From positions 40,887,652 through 40,951,651 of the forward strand of contig NC_071617.1 in the NCBI RefSeq assembly GCF_014839835.1: DNA of 64,000 nucleotides, written 5' to 3'. Origin of the DNA: Dryobates pubescens (lineage: Eukaryota > Chordata > Aves > Piciformes > Picidae). Made by a program: the position numbers and the translations under genes. The notes beneath the pieces were generated by a model, which searched no databases, was not told where the DNA came from, and saw only the letters and a list, made by a program, of their open reading frames with translations. Below, piece by piece: positions 44,741 to 59,499 of the stretch. Numbering within the stretch: the stretch's first letter is position 1; each line of letters opens with the position of its first letter.

Positions 44741-47700
44741 TGTACCTGATCTTCCCGTTGCATTTTTCCGACCCGTGAGATACTGGGCTGTGAATTGAAG
44801 ACATTAATATTCTGATTCTCTAATGGAAGATCAAGGCTGTGCCATGGCAAGCATAGTATGTGCCAGCAATAGACACAGTTGGGCAAGAGAAGCAGGTCAT
44901 AGTCTATGTGATAGTGTGATAGTCAGGAGATGACTAGAGGGTGAAGCACCCAAGTGTAGTGGGGAGTGAAGACAGAGATACCAGAAAGCAAGAAAGTCTT
45001 TGAAAAAGAGAAGCCATTCCTCAAGAGGAAGTGCCAGAAGTCCCAGAAAATCCCAAATCTTTCCCCCCATCCACAACTTTCATAATACACATGGTCCTGA
45101 AAAGGATCTTTCTTGTTTGCCAACCTATGACATGTTTTTGGGAGTGCTCTAGAGCAATGCTGATTTCAGGCCAGGGCTACGTCTCACCCTTCCCATGCCT
45201 TTCCAAGAAAGCATGTGTTTGGGCTCTTGGTTAGGCATGACAGTGGCTGGAGGCAGCCCATGAGACTGATTACCATTTGCATTTGGATTATTGTGTTGTT
45301 TTTTATTAGTGGGGAGGAGAGGGGAGGCATCCTGCTCTGTGTAAACACTGAGCTGCTACACAGAACAAGGCATGGAAGGGAATGCTGAATTTATAGTATT
45401 GATATGAAGCACTACCTGTGTGTGCAGACAGGTCTAGAGAAGGGACACAGAATTCCTCCCTGCCCTGCAGTCCCAGTTTCTCTACCATAGCACAACTTGG
45501 CAGAGCCTCACTGCAGCGAGCAATGAAACATTTGCTATGCTGATGAACCAGTAGAGAACTGTGGGCTGGGAGGGCTGTACCAGAGGGACTCAAGGGGACT
45601 GAGAACCGGGCACCACAGAGAATGAATACAACTGAGCACCTCTAACAGCCCACGGGTTGGCCATGATGGAAGTGATCCAGCTTGGTCCTTCCTCAGGGGC
45701 AGGCAGCCCTCCCCTGATTCCTTACATGGCAGGAAAGAGGTGCAAGGAGTCTTCCAGTAAGGGGCAGAGGAGGACAGGACAGGGTGATCTGGATGCACTG
45801 GGCAAGCTAGCAGAGCTGTGATGCTGCAAGCCCTGTGCTGCCCAAGCCTCTTCAAAGAGTGGATTTAACAACCTGGGAACGTACGTAGTTGGCAGGATCA
45901 TGCTGTGCCAGTGCTGAAGACAAAGTTAAGCTGCAGAACTAAAGCTGTGGCACTTGAGGGTAGGTTAGCATCCATTCACTGCTCAGGAAGACAAAAGCTT
46001 GGGCAGTGTTCATGGTGGGGGAGGGCTCTGAGTGCCTCTGTAAGCACAGTACAAGAAAATGTTGCTAAGGCAGAGGGATAATCCACCATTTAGTGGGAGC
46101 TGCCAGCTTGCCCACCTTAGTGGTGCTCAGTAAAGCAAGCAGGACAGTAGAGGGGTGACATCTCCTCTCTGCTTGTCTAAGCCCAGTCTGCGCTTTTGCT
46201 CTATCCAGCTCCCTTGTGGCACTGAGGGGGTGTTTTTGTGCAGGTCTTGCGGTTACTACCCCTCACCAACCCAGCTCTCCATTACCCTCTCAGTATTCTT
46301 TGATGGTGATGTTTGAGGAACACTGATACAGCTGAGAGTCATCTCTTTCCCCCCTTTTCCATCTGATAGCTGTCAATCATCCACCTGGCACTCAAATTTG
46401 AACCTCCCCGCGTTAGACTGTCCCTTTCTTCCTTTTCTGTCCCTCCATCTGCCTCCTTTAACCACTGATATGGCCACATCAGCCCTTGGAACATTCCAGC
46501 ATGAAAATCAGGCCTTTGCACAGAGCTCCTCGCACAGATATGGAAATAATTTTCTTAAAAAGTGCAGAGCCAAATCTTCAGGGTGATCTGGGGCCGCTGG
46601 AGAGTCCTGGAAAAGGATCAGTTCTGGACTTGTTCAACATGTGGAGTGCACTGTTACACCAGGACTATACAGAAGGATCCATAAAATGTTCCTTGTATTA
46701 AATGTAATTGGATATGGAAATGCTACACCAGCAAACTCATCTAGCTCCATGTCAACAACAGTGAAGCTGCAGCAATGTGGTCTAACAAACTTGCTCAAGC
46801 TCTCGACTAGATTTGACTGGCCTTCCTAGAAGTCTGTCTTGCTGTTACTTCATCCTTGTTAGAGCTTATATACTGTTGCTATGTTCAGTTAAACACTGAT
46901 CCTGTGGCAGGCATTCCCTAAGTGTGGTGGAGCCATAAAATTTTGGAAGGAAACCGAGCTGAAGTAACTAAACTCACTCCAAACAGAAACCAATAAAAGA
47001 CAGCAACCCCTCCTTCCCTTCCTAGATTCTCTGTTTGAGAAAGAGAATCCTAATTCTTCTAACAGTTCCACTGTAGAACTGAACTGTAACAATGAAGACA
47101 GATCTATCCATAAAAAAAAACCCCAACAAAACCCTATTGCCTCTACTCAGTTGGAAATATGGCTAACCATACCCAGCCATACCCCTTTCCTACAGTTTGT
47201 AGCAATAATTTTCCCCTCAAGATCAAGGAGTCAGCACTCAAATACATCAGCCTGTCTCTGACCCTGGACACAGGCTAATGCACTGTCTCTGCTAGAACAT
47301 TATTCACTCTTCATGTTTGCTTTAAAGATTAATAATCAAAGAGCTAATAGCTCTCGTTTTGCCTCTAATAGTGACTCAAGCCTGAATCTCTGTTTAAGCA
47401 AAAGCAAACCAAGCAAGACTTCATTTGTTTTTAGAACTGCTAGTTCCCAGGAAAGAGGAAAAAAAAGTCTCTTTCTGTCTTCTGGACAGTTGGGATGGGC
47501 AGCCCAAAAGGTCTTTTTACTTCCATGGTGCAGCTGTTGGGACCAGAGCACATAACTTGGTGAGACAGGTTTCCATATTGCAAACTTAAAAGAAATTGCT
47601 AGGAAAAAAAAGGACAAAGTCATTTTCCAATAGAGGGCACTAATCCATGGCTTTTCTGGCTGTTCTTTACCAGCATCCTATGGAGTTTCCCATATTGGAT

Positions 47701-50700
47701 ATCCCTGAGCTGAGGATGAGAAAGGAAAGGAGACCAGTACTGAAGTGCTTATTGCTCTGCGTTGGTTTCTAGTATCTGCTACCCTTAGGTTCCACTGCTG
47801 CAAAGCAGCATACAAAGGGTGTCTGGTAATGCATTCAGGCACCTGACCTGTACAGTGACATGAAGAGAGAGATACAAACTGTTCTTTTATGGAAGACATG
47901 GCAGAGGTCCCCTTAACTGGAGGCGAAGTCACCTCTAGGAGACTCTCTTATTTTTCCTGGCAGTTACTTCCTGGCTTTGCAGGGTCCTTGCCCATAGGCT
48001 GTTTTCCCGGGAAAAGCAGTCAGAGAGGGTCATTTGATTTCATCATACCCTGTTTTCACTGGCTTCTGGAAAATAAAGCTGTTGTGAGAATGGATCATCA
48101 CTTGCTTCTGTAGCTGTATGTGCTCCCCAGTCATGACAACCCTTTCCTGCTGCATGGGCCCCAGAGGAGAAGGTGAGAGAAAGTCCATCATCCTTACCTT
48201 AGCACTGAGACAGGTACAGGAAAAGGTGCCCAAATATTGGCTGGTGCATCCCCAATAGGTCACAGCCGTTGCTGGCTCCTACCACTTGGATGTGCGAGCA
48301 GGGCAGCAGCTCAGCTTTCCAAGTGTTTTCTCGCTCTTTTACTGCAGTTGTAGGGTGCCATTATCCCACTCCTTCCCCATTTTACTTCAAGAGGAGAATG
48401 TGCCCATCAAAGCAGAGACACACATGCCAGCATGAAATTATGTTGGTCTGGGAAATCTGGAAGCCAGCAGTCCCCTCTGCTTAGGGCCTCATTCTTTATT
48501 CATCCTCCCTTGCTCTGAGTTTTGGGAATATAGATCAAGCCAGCTTTGTCTTACAGCTGGACATGGAGAAGAGCCATTTCACAATCATTTGGCACTGTTC
48601 TGGGTTCGCTGGCCTCCAGTGTCTGTCCCATTGCATATTCCTGACATCACTTTTCCATCTAAACTGCACTTCCACGTGTGATACCGCCATCATTACTGCT
48701 CCCGACTGCCGCCTGATATTGCGCAGAAGCTCGTGTCTCACTGCTTCAGCTAAGTGCCAGTCCATGTATGTTCCTCTTGCAGGTGATTGCCTGGCTGACA
48801 AATGTCTGCATGGGTTCCAGAAGCCTTTTCAAAAGGCTTAGATGGAAAGCAGTTAATATTCTTCTCCTCTACTTCCTGACCTAGAGGAGTTGCATGGACA
48901 CCATCAAACACCAAGGCAGAAGGAAGTTTATCTAGTTGCATACGCTGTATGGAGGGAAAAGCACCTCCCCTCCAGAACTCTGCCCTTTGTATCACCAGGA
49001 GCTGTTGCCCTGGATGCTGCTTTGTGAGTTCTTTCAGCAGAGGCTTAAATGGAGAAGGATGCCACAAAGTATCTGTGACTGCTTTTCTCAGCTGGAGACG
49101 TCTTTGGCTCTCTTCCCAGGGTCACAGCGAACTTCTGGAGGCAGCAGTGGAAGCTGAGAAAGCGCAAGGCCTTTGTGAAAGACTGTTAGCACATTGTTCC
49201 CCTCTTTCAGTTTCTTGTAAGGCAACTGAGTATGTTCAAAGACATACACAGGAGGTTAAAAGCACCGACGGCTCCAGGCGAATGGACCCTGCAGGTGCAG
49301 ACATTAACTGTGCAATGGGGTATCAGTGAAAGGAAGCCCTGGAGGCTGTCCTGATACAGCCCCCTTGTAATCAAAACAGGGAAACCATGAAGGAGAACAG
49401 CTTGCCTCTTCCTGATGGGGTCTGGTGAGCCCTGGGAGCCTTGCTGAGTCTGATGGGGCAGGAGGATCTCAGCCACCAGAAACACACTTGAGTCTGTAGC
49501 CTGCATGGTCTCCCAACACATCCCAGCCTCATGGAGTTCTTAAGCCCTGGCAGTATTCTGCATCAGGAAAGTGGCCGGGTATGTGCCAGAGCATGCAACT
49601 CATTATGCACAAAAACATGACACCAAAACATAAAGGAACAACAGATTAAAGGGGAACAGATGTTGGCTGATCTTGCCTACCCTGCTTCTGGGAGGCAGCA
49701 GGGTGCAGCTGCTGTCTGCCCTGGGCCCTGTTAGCTCAGGGGTAGTAAGGCTGGGATTCTTGTACCGCTCTTCAGAGGACAGTACTGCACATATCCAAAC
49801 TGCTGGTATCCTTTTCTGCTGTGGCAGCTTGTTTCATGAGGTGACCTTTCTGTAAAAACTCCTTGAAAAGAACCCCCATGAGCATAAGGCATGAGCATTT
49901 AACTGTGGGATGCTGAGCCCACTGAGGTGAACCATCCAAACTGTAATGGTGAAGGAGATCTGAACCACTGGATCATTAGTGCTGAGCTACGTTACACCAT
50001 CTGCAATGCAAAGCTTGCCATCAGAAAAGACAGAACAGGCTACTGACACTGCCTGACTTTACACAGAGTTCAGCTGCCAAAACTCATGTTTTTCTCAGTG
50101 CATGAGGCACTTTTTCTTACCTTCCTTTCATTGGTCCATAGCCTTCCCTTCACTACTCTATCTCTGCCGCCCTTATTCTGTACTCTGCTGTATCAAACCA
50201 CTGCTTGTACAATGGCCAGACTCACTCTCTTCACACCCTCCTTGCTCACCCTCCCTTTTCCCATAAGTCCTCAGGGAAATGCTGCCACCCACACTGACGT
50301 CTCTAAGGGATTTTTGAACTGGAGAACTCATGCTCCTGTGTCACTTGGACAGTACAAAAAGGTCCTGTCTTTAGTCGTTTCTTTCCCTAGACGATCCCGA
50401 AGGAGAGGGATGAAAATTAATTGACCAAGAAGAAACAGCCCAAACTGAATAGTTTATCCTTTTTTGAATATTCTCCCTCAGCATCTCTAAGCCCTTTCTG
50501 CTGTTTCCTCATTCCCTCCTTCTGCCTGTCCGCACCACTGGGAGCTATTGTCTGCCTAATGCAGAGCAGAACATGCCAGTAAACTCCAGCCAAATTCAAA
50601 CCATTAGTCGTATTATGCCTATCACTATAGTACCCACAAATAGCTGTGAAATCCCAGACAATTAAGCTTGAAGCCTTAATGGCCTCCTGATTTTTATTTG

Positions 50701-53700
50701 CATATAAAGGCTTACTCATACAGGCTTGGTAACTGAGGAACTGCAGCTCTAACTGTGCAATGGAGCTCATTGTCTTCCAGCCTGGGACAGCACTTTCCCT
50801 GCAAGTATCTCCTGTGTCCTGCCTTCCCTGTGTCCTGCCTTCCCCATGTCCTGGATAGTCAGACACAGGAGAAGGGGTCTACTTTGCTGGAGCACCTCTT
50901 GGACTGCCTTCCTTTCTCTCTGCTGCATGCTCCAGGCTGTTGTGCTCATAGGGCTCTGCTGAAAGTCCAGTGACACAGCTACAGCTCTAAGATCGCACCG
51001 TGCCTTCCCTGTAGCTTTAACAGCTGGGCTTTCCCCAGCACCCAACACCACCAATAGCACCCTTCCTGTGTCTCTCCTGATACAGCATCATATGCTACCT
51101 GATCCTTGCAAAAAAAGAGAACATCTTTCTCAGCAGGTGTCCTGAGCCCCCCAGGAAGTGTTTGCTGTTCTCTGTTTGCAGATCTCTTCTCATTTATCAG
51201 GCCAGCTTGGTCACTCATCACCTCCTGATGTTAATGCTGGAAGATAGGGCCACTGAGTGCAAGAGTGGCAAAGCTGTCATGATCCAGCTGGGCAAAAGTG
51301 GAGCCTCACTCAGTAAATATTGACATGTCTGCAAGCAAACAGAAGGCAGCTTTCAGCAAGCAGCTCTCTGGCTCCCTGAGCTGATGCTGGACCAGAGACG
51401 CTTGGTGCTTTGTGGTTATGAGCTGCTGTTTACAGAGGGCAGGATGCAGGAATGGATCTTCAGCAGCTGTGATGACAGTGGCAAATTGATGGGCTCACAG
51501 GAGCCACCAGCTGCATGCCCACTGTCCACCTGCAGTACAACAAGTGGCTGCAACCACTTCAGCCTCTGGAAAAACAAGCTGTCTTTTCCAATCTTCAGCA
51601 GCTTCCAGACAGGCTTTCTTCAGGAGGATGTTCAAGATAGTCTCCATTAAAAACACACAGCACAAACCATCTTTAGTTCCCCTGATTTCCTGTCCTAAAG
51701 CATTACCCTTAGTACTTAGATGGTTATTGCACTGCCTGCGAGTTGTCAGATTTAGGCAAATCACAGGTGCAAGTGCATAAAGACACAGAAATCATCAGAT
51801 GGAGTCTTTCTCATAGGTCCACAGAATCAAGTAGCAAGTCATTAGCAGCATGAGTTCTCACAGAAATTCCAAAGTTTAGTTCTTACACCTTATAAACAGT
51901 CCATCTTACATCCTAAAACTGGAGTTGTATGCTCAGACTCTTGCCTGGTAGCTAAATGAATGCATTCTCTGCACGGGTGGAGCAGAGACTTGGTGAAAGA
52001 AAAGGTGAGATTGCAAGCAAGGGGCTGTGACAGGTTGGGTTCTCTTCCTGGCCCACTCTTTCAATGATTTTGGGTGAGTCATTTCATCTCTTAATGCTCT
52101 AGTTCCCACCTATGAAGAGGAGGTGATAATGACTTCTCTCTCCAGCTCTTTTTTTTACCTGCTTTGACTGAAAGCAACTTTGTTGTTGCTTCCCTCCCCC
52201 CCCCCCCCCCCCCCCGCCCTTCCGAGTGCTTCTGTGTTTTCTGTTTGCATTCTTAGAACAATTAGATTCTGATCCACAGAAGAACTTCCCTGGTAAATGC
52301 AAATAGTCATCTGTTCTCATTTAGAGCCTGTGGGCACCATCAGCAGCCAATAAACAACAAGAAGATGACTCAGATCCTTAATCGACACTGATCTTGCAGA
52401 GCTACAGAGTGGGACAGTAAGTTCCTGAGTAGATCCCAGGAGTCACTTCCTGTTCTGAATGTCCAAGTTCCTTCATTTGTTTTCCACTCTCTGGTTTGTT
52501 TTTACTACCTGTCTTTAATTTGCAGAGTAAAGACAACAGTTGTTGCCTAATTCTTCTCCTCTGTGTGAAATAAACACTGTAAGTTACTTGCATACTTTGG
52601 AGAGAGGGAAGGTACCTGCCATGGAGCACATCTCTCTTATTCCTTGCTGTTTCTTGCCATTTCATTTCTAAATCAGACTGCCAGTTTCTTAGCACAGGGT
52701 TGTTGTGTCAGGGACTGTGGTTGTATGCCTATAGCAATGCACTATGCTTGACATGCTGTTGGCACAGACTGCACTAAACAGAGTTTATTTCTTAATGTCC
52801 TGGATTAAATCTGCCACTGAAAGTTTTCTGTCACACAGCTCCCTTGCTGAACCAGGTGTTGGGTGATGACAAGCACCAAAAGTGTGAACAAGGAGGGTGG
52901 AAACAGCAACCTAGGGACAATGGAAGAAAGTCCAAGGATTTTATTTGGTGCAAGACCAAACATCTCACTGCTGCTACAGCTCAAGCCCCAAGTGGGGTCA
53001 GGAGGCACCTGAGCACCAGGCTCCTTCTTCAAAGCAAATGTTTGATAGTAAATCAGTTGTTCCTCTCCTTCAGCAACACCTGCTCTGTAGGACCTCTGGA
53101 GAGCCCCAAAAGGAAACCCTCAGCTCCAGGCTGAAGTCAGTTCTTTTGCCAAGATCTTTGGAGATCGTGTCAAAGCCAGTGCCAAAACTGCTGCATGCCT
53201 CCAGCACTGGTGAGTGTGCAGGGAACGAACACAACAAGGCACATTGCTGGAGGTCCAGGGTGGGGACACAGAGAGAAGAGAATGACAGTAAACGAAGAAA
53301 AGAAAAGAAAAAGAAAGGGATGTAGCAGACACAAAACAGACCTAAGGGTAAATCAGAGGGGCAAACTGGTGGCATCTTTTGCTAAATGTTCATTGAATGA
53401 TGGTTTGCCTAATTACAGCTGGAAGCAACATTAACAGCAGGGACCAAAACTTAGCTGTGCTGGCAAGCTACATTCCTCTTCCAAAAGCCACCCATCCTGA
53501 TAACTGCAACAGCCTCACTGTAGAACTGTCAGTATATATGATGCTGAAAATTATGTCAGGCAAGTTTTTCCTACAAACTGCTTCCAGTGTAAGAACATAC
53601 AGGTAGAGAATCCACACTGTATGTCACCTGTGCAAGGAAGACAAAAGGAAAAAAATCTGTTATTTGGTGGCTGGTCTCCCCACTTGACACTGGGAAAATA

Positions 53701-56065
53701 GGGACTGGACTGCACCTCTGGCTTCTGTGCCTAGAAGAGGAGGTACAGTAAATAATTTATTTGGATGCTTTTTCTTGCATGGGCAGATGTGTATAGACAC
53801 AGAAAGGAAACACTGGTTGTTGAAAGGTCAGTATATATTAGTTATGAGCAGGGGAATGTTCTCACAGGAAAGACTTGAAGGCTCTCCAGAAGTAAACATA
53901 CCTCCAGTGTGGAGTGGTGTGGTGATCCAACTGAGTCTCTCTCTGGGGACTAGCTTCCCAGGGATGATGCACAAGGCCCTTGGGGTATTTACACAACCTG
54001 TTCTCTAAAGACCAGCTGCCACTCAGCACAGTTTATCTTCTTTTCCTGGTTATTCAGTGTGTGTTTTTTTTGCTCCTCCTGGCTGCCTTTTCTTCCAGTT
54101 CCTGGAACTACAAAGAGCTGAGGCCTCTACAGCACCTGTGTGCATGAGCCAGGAACAGCTGCTGCTGTATCCCCCGATGCTGAGCGCAGCCTGCCCACCA
54201 CACACATTTCCATGCTACTGGGCAACAGGCTACTTCAAGACCCTTCCTGTACAGGTTTGTTTCTAAGACAAAAACTTTCATGTTTTCCTGGAGCATGAAA
54301 ACTCTGTTTCTAGCCCTTGGCAACTCTGCATTTTGTGTCTCTTTCAATTGGGAAGGCTCAAAAAGACTCATCTTCTTGTTGCTACCAAATCCAGAGGGAA
54401 AGACAGTTCCAGCTTGTGACAAGCCTAGCTGAACTCTAGTAGAGACACGAGGAATATAAAGAGTGAGGATATTGCTGGATGCTGGCATTTGGGTCCTGCA
54501 AAGGCTCCATATTACAAGAGCCTTTCCACAGAAACAGGATTTGAAGCAGATGCAGTTCTGGTACTCCTAGAGATGGTCAAAGCCCCTCTTTATTTCTGCT
54601 GGCAAAGGCCTGCATGTTCCTGTCTGCTAGATTTCCCTTCAGGGACACAAAAGTCTATGCTCAAATATTTGTTGCAGTCTCCACACTGGGCTGGAGGAGC
54701 CCTGACTTGCACAGATTTACAAACACACAAAGATTAAGCAGGCCAGGCTGAAGGTCTGGCATCTCTTCAACATCTCTCAGCTGGAATTTTGCTTCTCGAC
54801 ACAGTAAGGTTCAGAGGGATGCATTCTTCTTTGTAGAACAAAGAGGGCACTGTCTACCAAGCTTTTGCTGCAGAAAATCAGATCAGTGCAATTCACATAT
54901 GCTGCTTTCCTGCTCCCTACTTTCCCAGGCCTGCTGTCTTTTCACTAGACAAATAATTTTTTGACTCAACTGCTGTAACAATTAAAAAAACCAACCTGAG
55001 TTGCCCATAGAACACAGTTCACATCCATTTCTGGAACACAGACCTAATGAAAATGTCTTCATCTACCCTAGCTAGGTCTTTTGTAGAGTCATAACCCTGC
55101 AAAGAAAGAATTCTTACAAAATAGGATTCTAAAAAGAGAAGACACAAACAAAGGCTTTCCTTGCTACCTCCAGCTTCTATTAGCATTAAATCTCTCAGTT
55201 TAAAAACAGCGAAGGAGAGGAGAAATTACAATGTTGTTATTCATTAGCTGTTTATAGCAGCCAAGCAGGTCTCTGCTATTTCTGTTTAAAATAAATAGAA
55301 AAAGATTTCTTGCATGCTGCCTTCTCCCAAACCAGCTCTGACAGGGTAGGAACGAGTGTCTTGATGCTCTTACTACTGAGGGAGCAGCATGAGGGTGAGT
55401 AGAAATTCTATGAATGTTTTCAAGGTAGGATTTCTACAGCACACAAGGGACCCAGTCATCAGCCAAGGTTACTTTTGGCTTAAGCAGTCAGTTCAATGGA
55501 CTTTAGCACTGTAATACAATTGTAACTGGACATCCTCTGGGAGTTTTGACCATGCTCTTGTGCTCTAACAAGAAATAATTTGTGAGGCATCTCTCCCCTT
55601 CGGCGTCCACACATTAGTCAGTAATGTGGAGCAGCTGTGAGCTTTCTTTGGGAGAGAGGTAGGTACTCCCAATGACCAGAGCCCAAGTCAATGCTCTAAT
55701 TAACTCCCAGGATGTTATCTTACAGCTTTACTTCAGAGCATATAGCTACTTCACAACCCCTTTAACCCCTCATCAAGTTCATATTGTAGGATTTTGTTTC
55801 TCCAGGCAGAACATTAAACATCATACCCAACAACTGTTGACATCATACCTAGAACTGTTTTACTGCTGTTTCTCCTACTGCTGTTTCATCAGCTCCTTAT
55901 TTACACTAACAGAAGAGAGCCTGATCCATCAAGATCAGTTTAAGCTTTGTCACTGACTTCTGCCAGACCTAGGCTTCCACCAGTAGCCCCTGGCTGTTGC
56001 TAAGCCTGTATCTTAACCCAAATACAGTTTCTGATTTCAGGCATTTTTTTATGGCAACCATTCAG
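44741..56065. other. Intergenic sequence, no gene seen
   Basis: About 11.3 kb with no CR1 of recognisable age, unusual compared with the rest of the window, and no coding exon I can support. It includes a 20-base C run at 52196-52215 and a 42-nt exon-like segment at 44746-44787 (-). Confidence 0.5.
52196..52215 (+). repeat. Poly-C homopolymer (20 bases)
   Basis: Twenty consecutive C following TTCCCT. Same type as 38521-38542. Confidence 0.9.
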
Positions 56066-56161
56066 GAATAGAATAGAATAGAATAGAATAGAATAGAATA
56101 GAATAGAATAGAATTAACCAGGTTGGAAAAGACCTCAGAGATCATCAAGTCCAACCTATAC
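56066..56161 (-). repeat. CR1 LINE 3' end, antisense, with (GAATA)n tail
   Basis: (GAATA)n of about 45 bp followed by ATTAACCAGGTTGGAAAAG and ATCATCAAGTCCAACCTAT. Confidence 0.92.
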
Positions 56162-57375
56162 ACATATTCAACAGCCTACCTGAGCTCCTCTTTCTGCTTA
56201 GAAAATGTTTGGAAATAAGCTGTGGCTTTCTCCTACTGTCAGTCAAGTTCATACAGCTGTGGTCCACCATTTCAAAGGTAAATGATCTCAAGCTGCCAAG
56301 ATGTGATTCTGGGTTAACTGGGGCAAAAATAAAGCTGGGGTCAAATGAAAAGGAAATATTGTTTTGTATTTTGAAACTGATTAAGCATTTTCACACAGAG
56401 ACCCAATGGAGTCCTGGAACTAGGACATCCAGATCAGTCAGTACTGACCACAACAGTTCTCTCCCAAAATAACGGCACCTTAACCCACCCCTCCTGGTAG
56501 TGGCACTGTAAAACAAATAGTACATGAGGTTGCCTCATGCTGTTTCTCTGGAAATGGAAATTTGATTCAAAAGCACTACTTGTAGTCCAAATCTGCATGT
56601 CCCAGATGCTCAGAAGTTGACAACAGCCTATGCCATCACGAGTCTACTCTACCAGATCAAGCTTTGTGACGTGTTGTTATTAGGCTGAGGTGAAGTGTGA
56701 GAGACAACATGGCTGTCTAAACCAGGAGTCCATCACAGCACCCACTCCCCTGCCCTCAATCTCAGTGTTCTTTCTAATGGAAAGTGGGAAACATGGCAGG
56801 GAGGAGAGGGAAGAGACGGCAAATATTTATACACCCAGGCTGCATCTTGACAAGCAAGTAGGATGTGACTGCAGTGCTCATGTGGGCCTCCAAAAAAACA
56901 GTTCAAGGCCTTTCAGTCCAGATGTACCTCTATGCCCCAAAGGTAGTTGTGAACATGAAATTGCCCTGTAGCTATCTAGAAAGAACAGGCAACTATGTGA
57001 AACCCACCCCTTTTTCCCTCTGGCATAGCGCTATGTCCACGTCTGGGGCACAGTCATATGGTTTCTCTTCCTGTCATTGAGGAAACTTCCTTGGCTCAGA
57101 TCTGCAATGACCTACATCCAGATCTTCCTGGACAAGATCACTGTGCTGCAGCAAAATCTGAGGTACAGGTAGCAGCAAGGCAAATATCACAGTTACTGCC
57201 AGAAAGCAAGCTGGTAGTCATTATTATCATTACTAGTTGTGACACTATTTGTATTCCCATATAGACTAAAGGCCACAAGTGTCACTGGGTAGGGAATATA
57301 TTCTGCTGGGTGCTCTGGATTGGGTTATTAAGAAGAGTCTCCATGCATGAAACCACAGGTTGTATTATCTCTTTA
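56162..57375. other. Intergenic sequence, no gene seen
   Basis: No recognisable exon or repeat in this 1.2-kb stretch. Confidence 0.5.
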
Positions 57376-58040
57376 GAATCATAGAATCATAGAATCAACA
57401 AGGTTGGAAAAGACCTCAAAGATCATCAAGTCCAACCTGTCACCCAAGACCCAACTAAACCATGGCACCAAGTGCCACGTCCAATCCCCTCCTGAACACC
57501 TCCAGGGACGGTGACTCCACCACCTCCCTGGGCAGCACATGCCAATGACCAACAACTCTGTGAAGAACTTTCTCCTCACCTTGAGCCTAAACTTCCCCTG
57601 GCACAGCTTGAGACTGTGTCCTCTTGTTCCGGTGCTGGTTGCCTGGGAGAAGAGACCAACCCCCACCTGGCTACAGCCTCCTTTCAGGTAGTGGTAGACA
57701 GCAACAAGGTCTCCCCTGAGCCTCCTCTTCTCCAGGCTAAACAATTCCAGCTCCCTCAGCCTCTCCTCATAGGGCTTGTGCCCAAGGCCTCTCCCCAGCC
57801 TCGTTGCCCTTCTCTGGACACGCTCAAGAGTCTCAATGTCCTTCTTAAATTGCGGGACCCAGAACTGGACACAGTGCTGAGTCCAGGGGCACAGTGACTT
57901 CCCTGCTCCTGCTGGCCACACTATTTCTGATGCAGGCCAGGATGCCATTGGCCTTCTTGGCCACCTGGGCACACTGCTGGCTTATGTTCAGCCAGCTGTC
58001 AATCAGTACACCTAGGTCCCTTTCTTGAAGCAGGGACTGA
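57376..58040 (-). repeat. CR1 LINE, 5'-truncated, antisense
   Basis: Inverted CR1 with an octamer-type tail (AATCATAGAATCATAGAATC), TTGGAAAAGACC, then RT C-terminal coding sequence. Minus-strand pieces include [37 protein letters not shown] and [13 protein letters not shown] short deletion near the middle and frame breaks are visible. Same subfamily as 19482-20610. Confidence 0.93.
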
Positions 58041-59499
58041 TTTCTCAGTCACTAGTGCTGTGGACATTCTGCCCATCCTGCAGGTTTCTGTGTAGACCTT
58101 CCTCCCTCTTTCCAAGGATTTGTCTCATGTTGTGCAAGATAATCAGATTGAGTAGAGTTTTCTAAGAAAATTAGAAGAAAATATTTCTTCTACAGGAGCT
58201 CTGTCAATAAAGAAATATCAATAAGGGCTCCATTGATTAAACCAATTTCCCAACATAGAGGATAGAATACATTTTACACGGTGGTCTACTACTTCTTGCA
58301 GTGACAACCCTTCTCCCCTAATTTACAAAGAATTGCTTAGCTCTTCAATAGCTCTGTTGGAAAAAACAAATTTAATATTTGGAATTTTCCACATATAATT
58401 CCCTTCTGAATGGGCAGAGTGTGTTTAAGTTTTTGCTAAATAAGTAGGGACAAATTATGCCCTTAGAAAATTGTACATAAATCTGAAGTATTTGCCCTAA
58501 TACAGACTTATGCTTGTTGTTAGAATAAATGAGTGCACACTTTGGCCTCATGACATCCAGCAGAGAGGCAGGGATATAATACAAGAAAGGGTTACTTTCC
58601 AACTGCTTGTAAGATTGAAGGCAGAAAAAAAATATAATAAGAAGAAGTCTTTGTTTCTGAAAACAAATATTCAGTCTACCCAAAGCACCATCCAAGTTAT
58701 TAAAGGATTCCCAGGTGCCAGGATTTGGAAAGGGTATTAGCTGTTCAAACAGTTTAGGTAGAGGTCTCTGCTGTTCTTTCTCCTGTGTCATCTCAGATTT
58801 CCTCCATCTCTGCCCAGCACTAAGCACAGGTGGGAAAGAAAGCCTGGAAAATTCAGAGCAGTAACACTTTCTCCAGAACTAGAAAGAACATATATTTCAG
58901 ACTTGTAGTGAAAACTAGGAAACTTCTCCTTTGTTATTACAAATGCAAGGCTGGCTGAGTGAGGGCCACACACTACACATGGAGGTACAGACCCTGGAGC
59001 AGATGCTGTGCAGGGAGCCCTCTTTTTAGATGTAATTTACCTGGCTCTACTCTATTCTGTGGAAAAGAAAACACATAAAAGTGTCAGCATGATGTAGATG
59101 GGTTGTTCAAACAGAGTAATTCAGCAGCAGGTGAGAAGAGTGAACTGACAAAGGCAAAAGGTTTGCTGGAGGGATGGTTGAGCTCTTCTGACAAGAGTCA
59201 GTGCCCCAGAGATAGGGATGCAAGTTCCTCTCTGGGTGTTTGCTGCTTGGAGGGCATGGACAGCTATCTCCAGCCATTCACCCCACCTGAGTTGGGTTCT
59301 GGCTCCCACATATTTTTAAAGGCTAATAGTTCTAAGCAGGTGTCTAAGACTGAGCAGAATGCTCAAAATCAGAAGTATTTTCCTGAGGAAAGAAAATGAA
59401 GGTATTGGATATAGCAATCACTATAGACAGTGACGTGATAGAAGGCCAGAGATGTGAATGTCTACAACTTCAAGAACCCCTGCTTAGATAAAAGTGAAG
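58041..59499. other. Intergenic sequence, no gene seen
   Basis: AT-rich spacer. A 16-nt segment (59041-59056, -) has good splice borders but no coding support. Confidence 0.45.

Noticed and set aside
44746-44787. 42-nt minus-strand exon-like segment
   Set aside because: Splice borders look good, but it is isolated, very short and has no coding or transcript support.
48535-49067. Two overlapping minus-strand frames of 88 and 105 codons, one containing LVFDGVHATPLGQ
   Set aside because: The DGVH motif briefly suggested an SGNH hydrolase, but no other block of the family is present and no repeat ends are visible.
57379-57972. 197-codon minus-strand frame
   Set aside because: Also a CR1 RT remnant, with internal frame changes and the inverted CR1 tail beside it.
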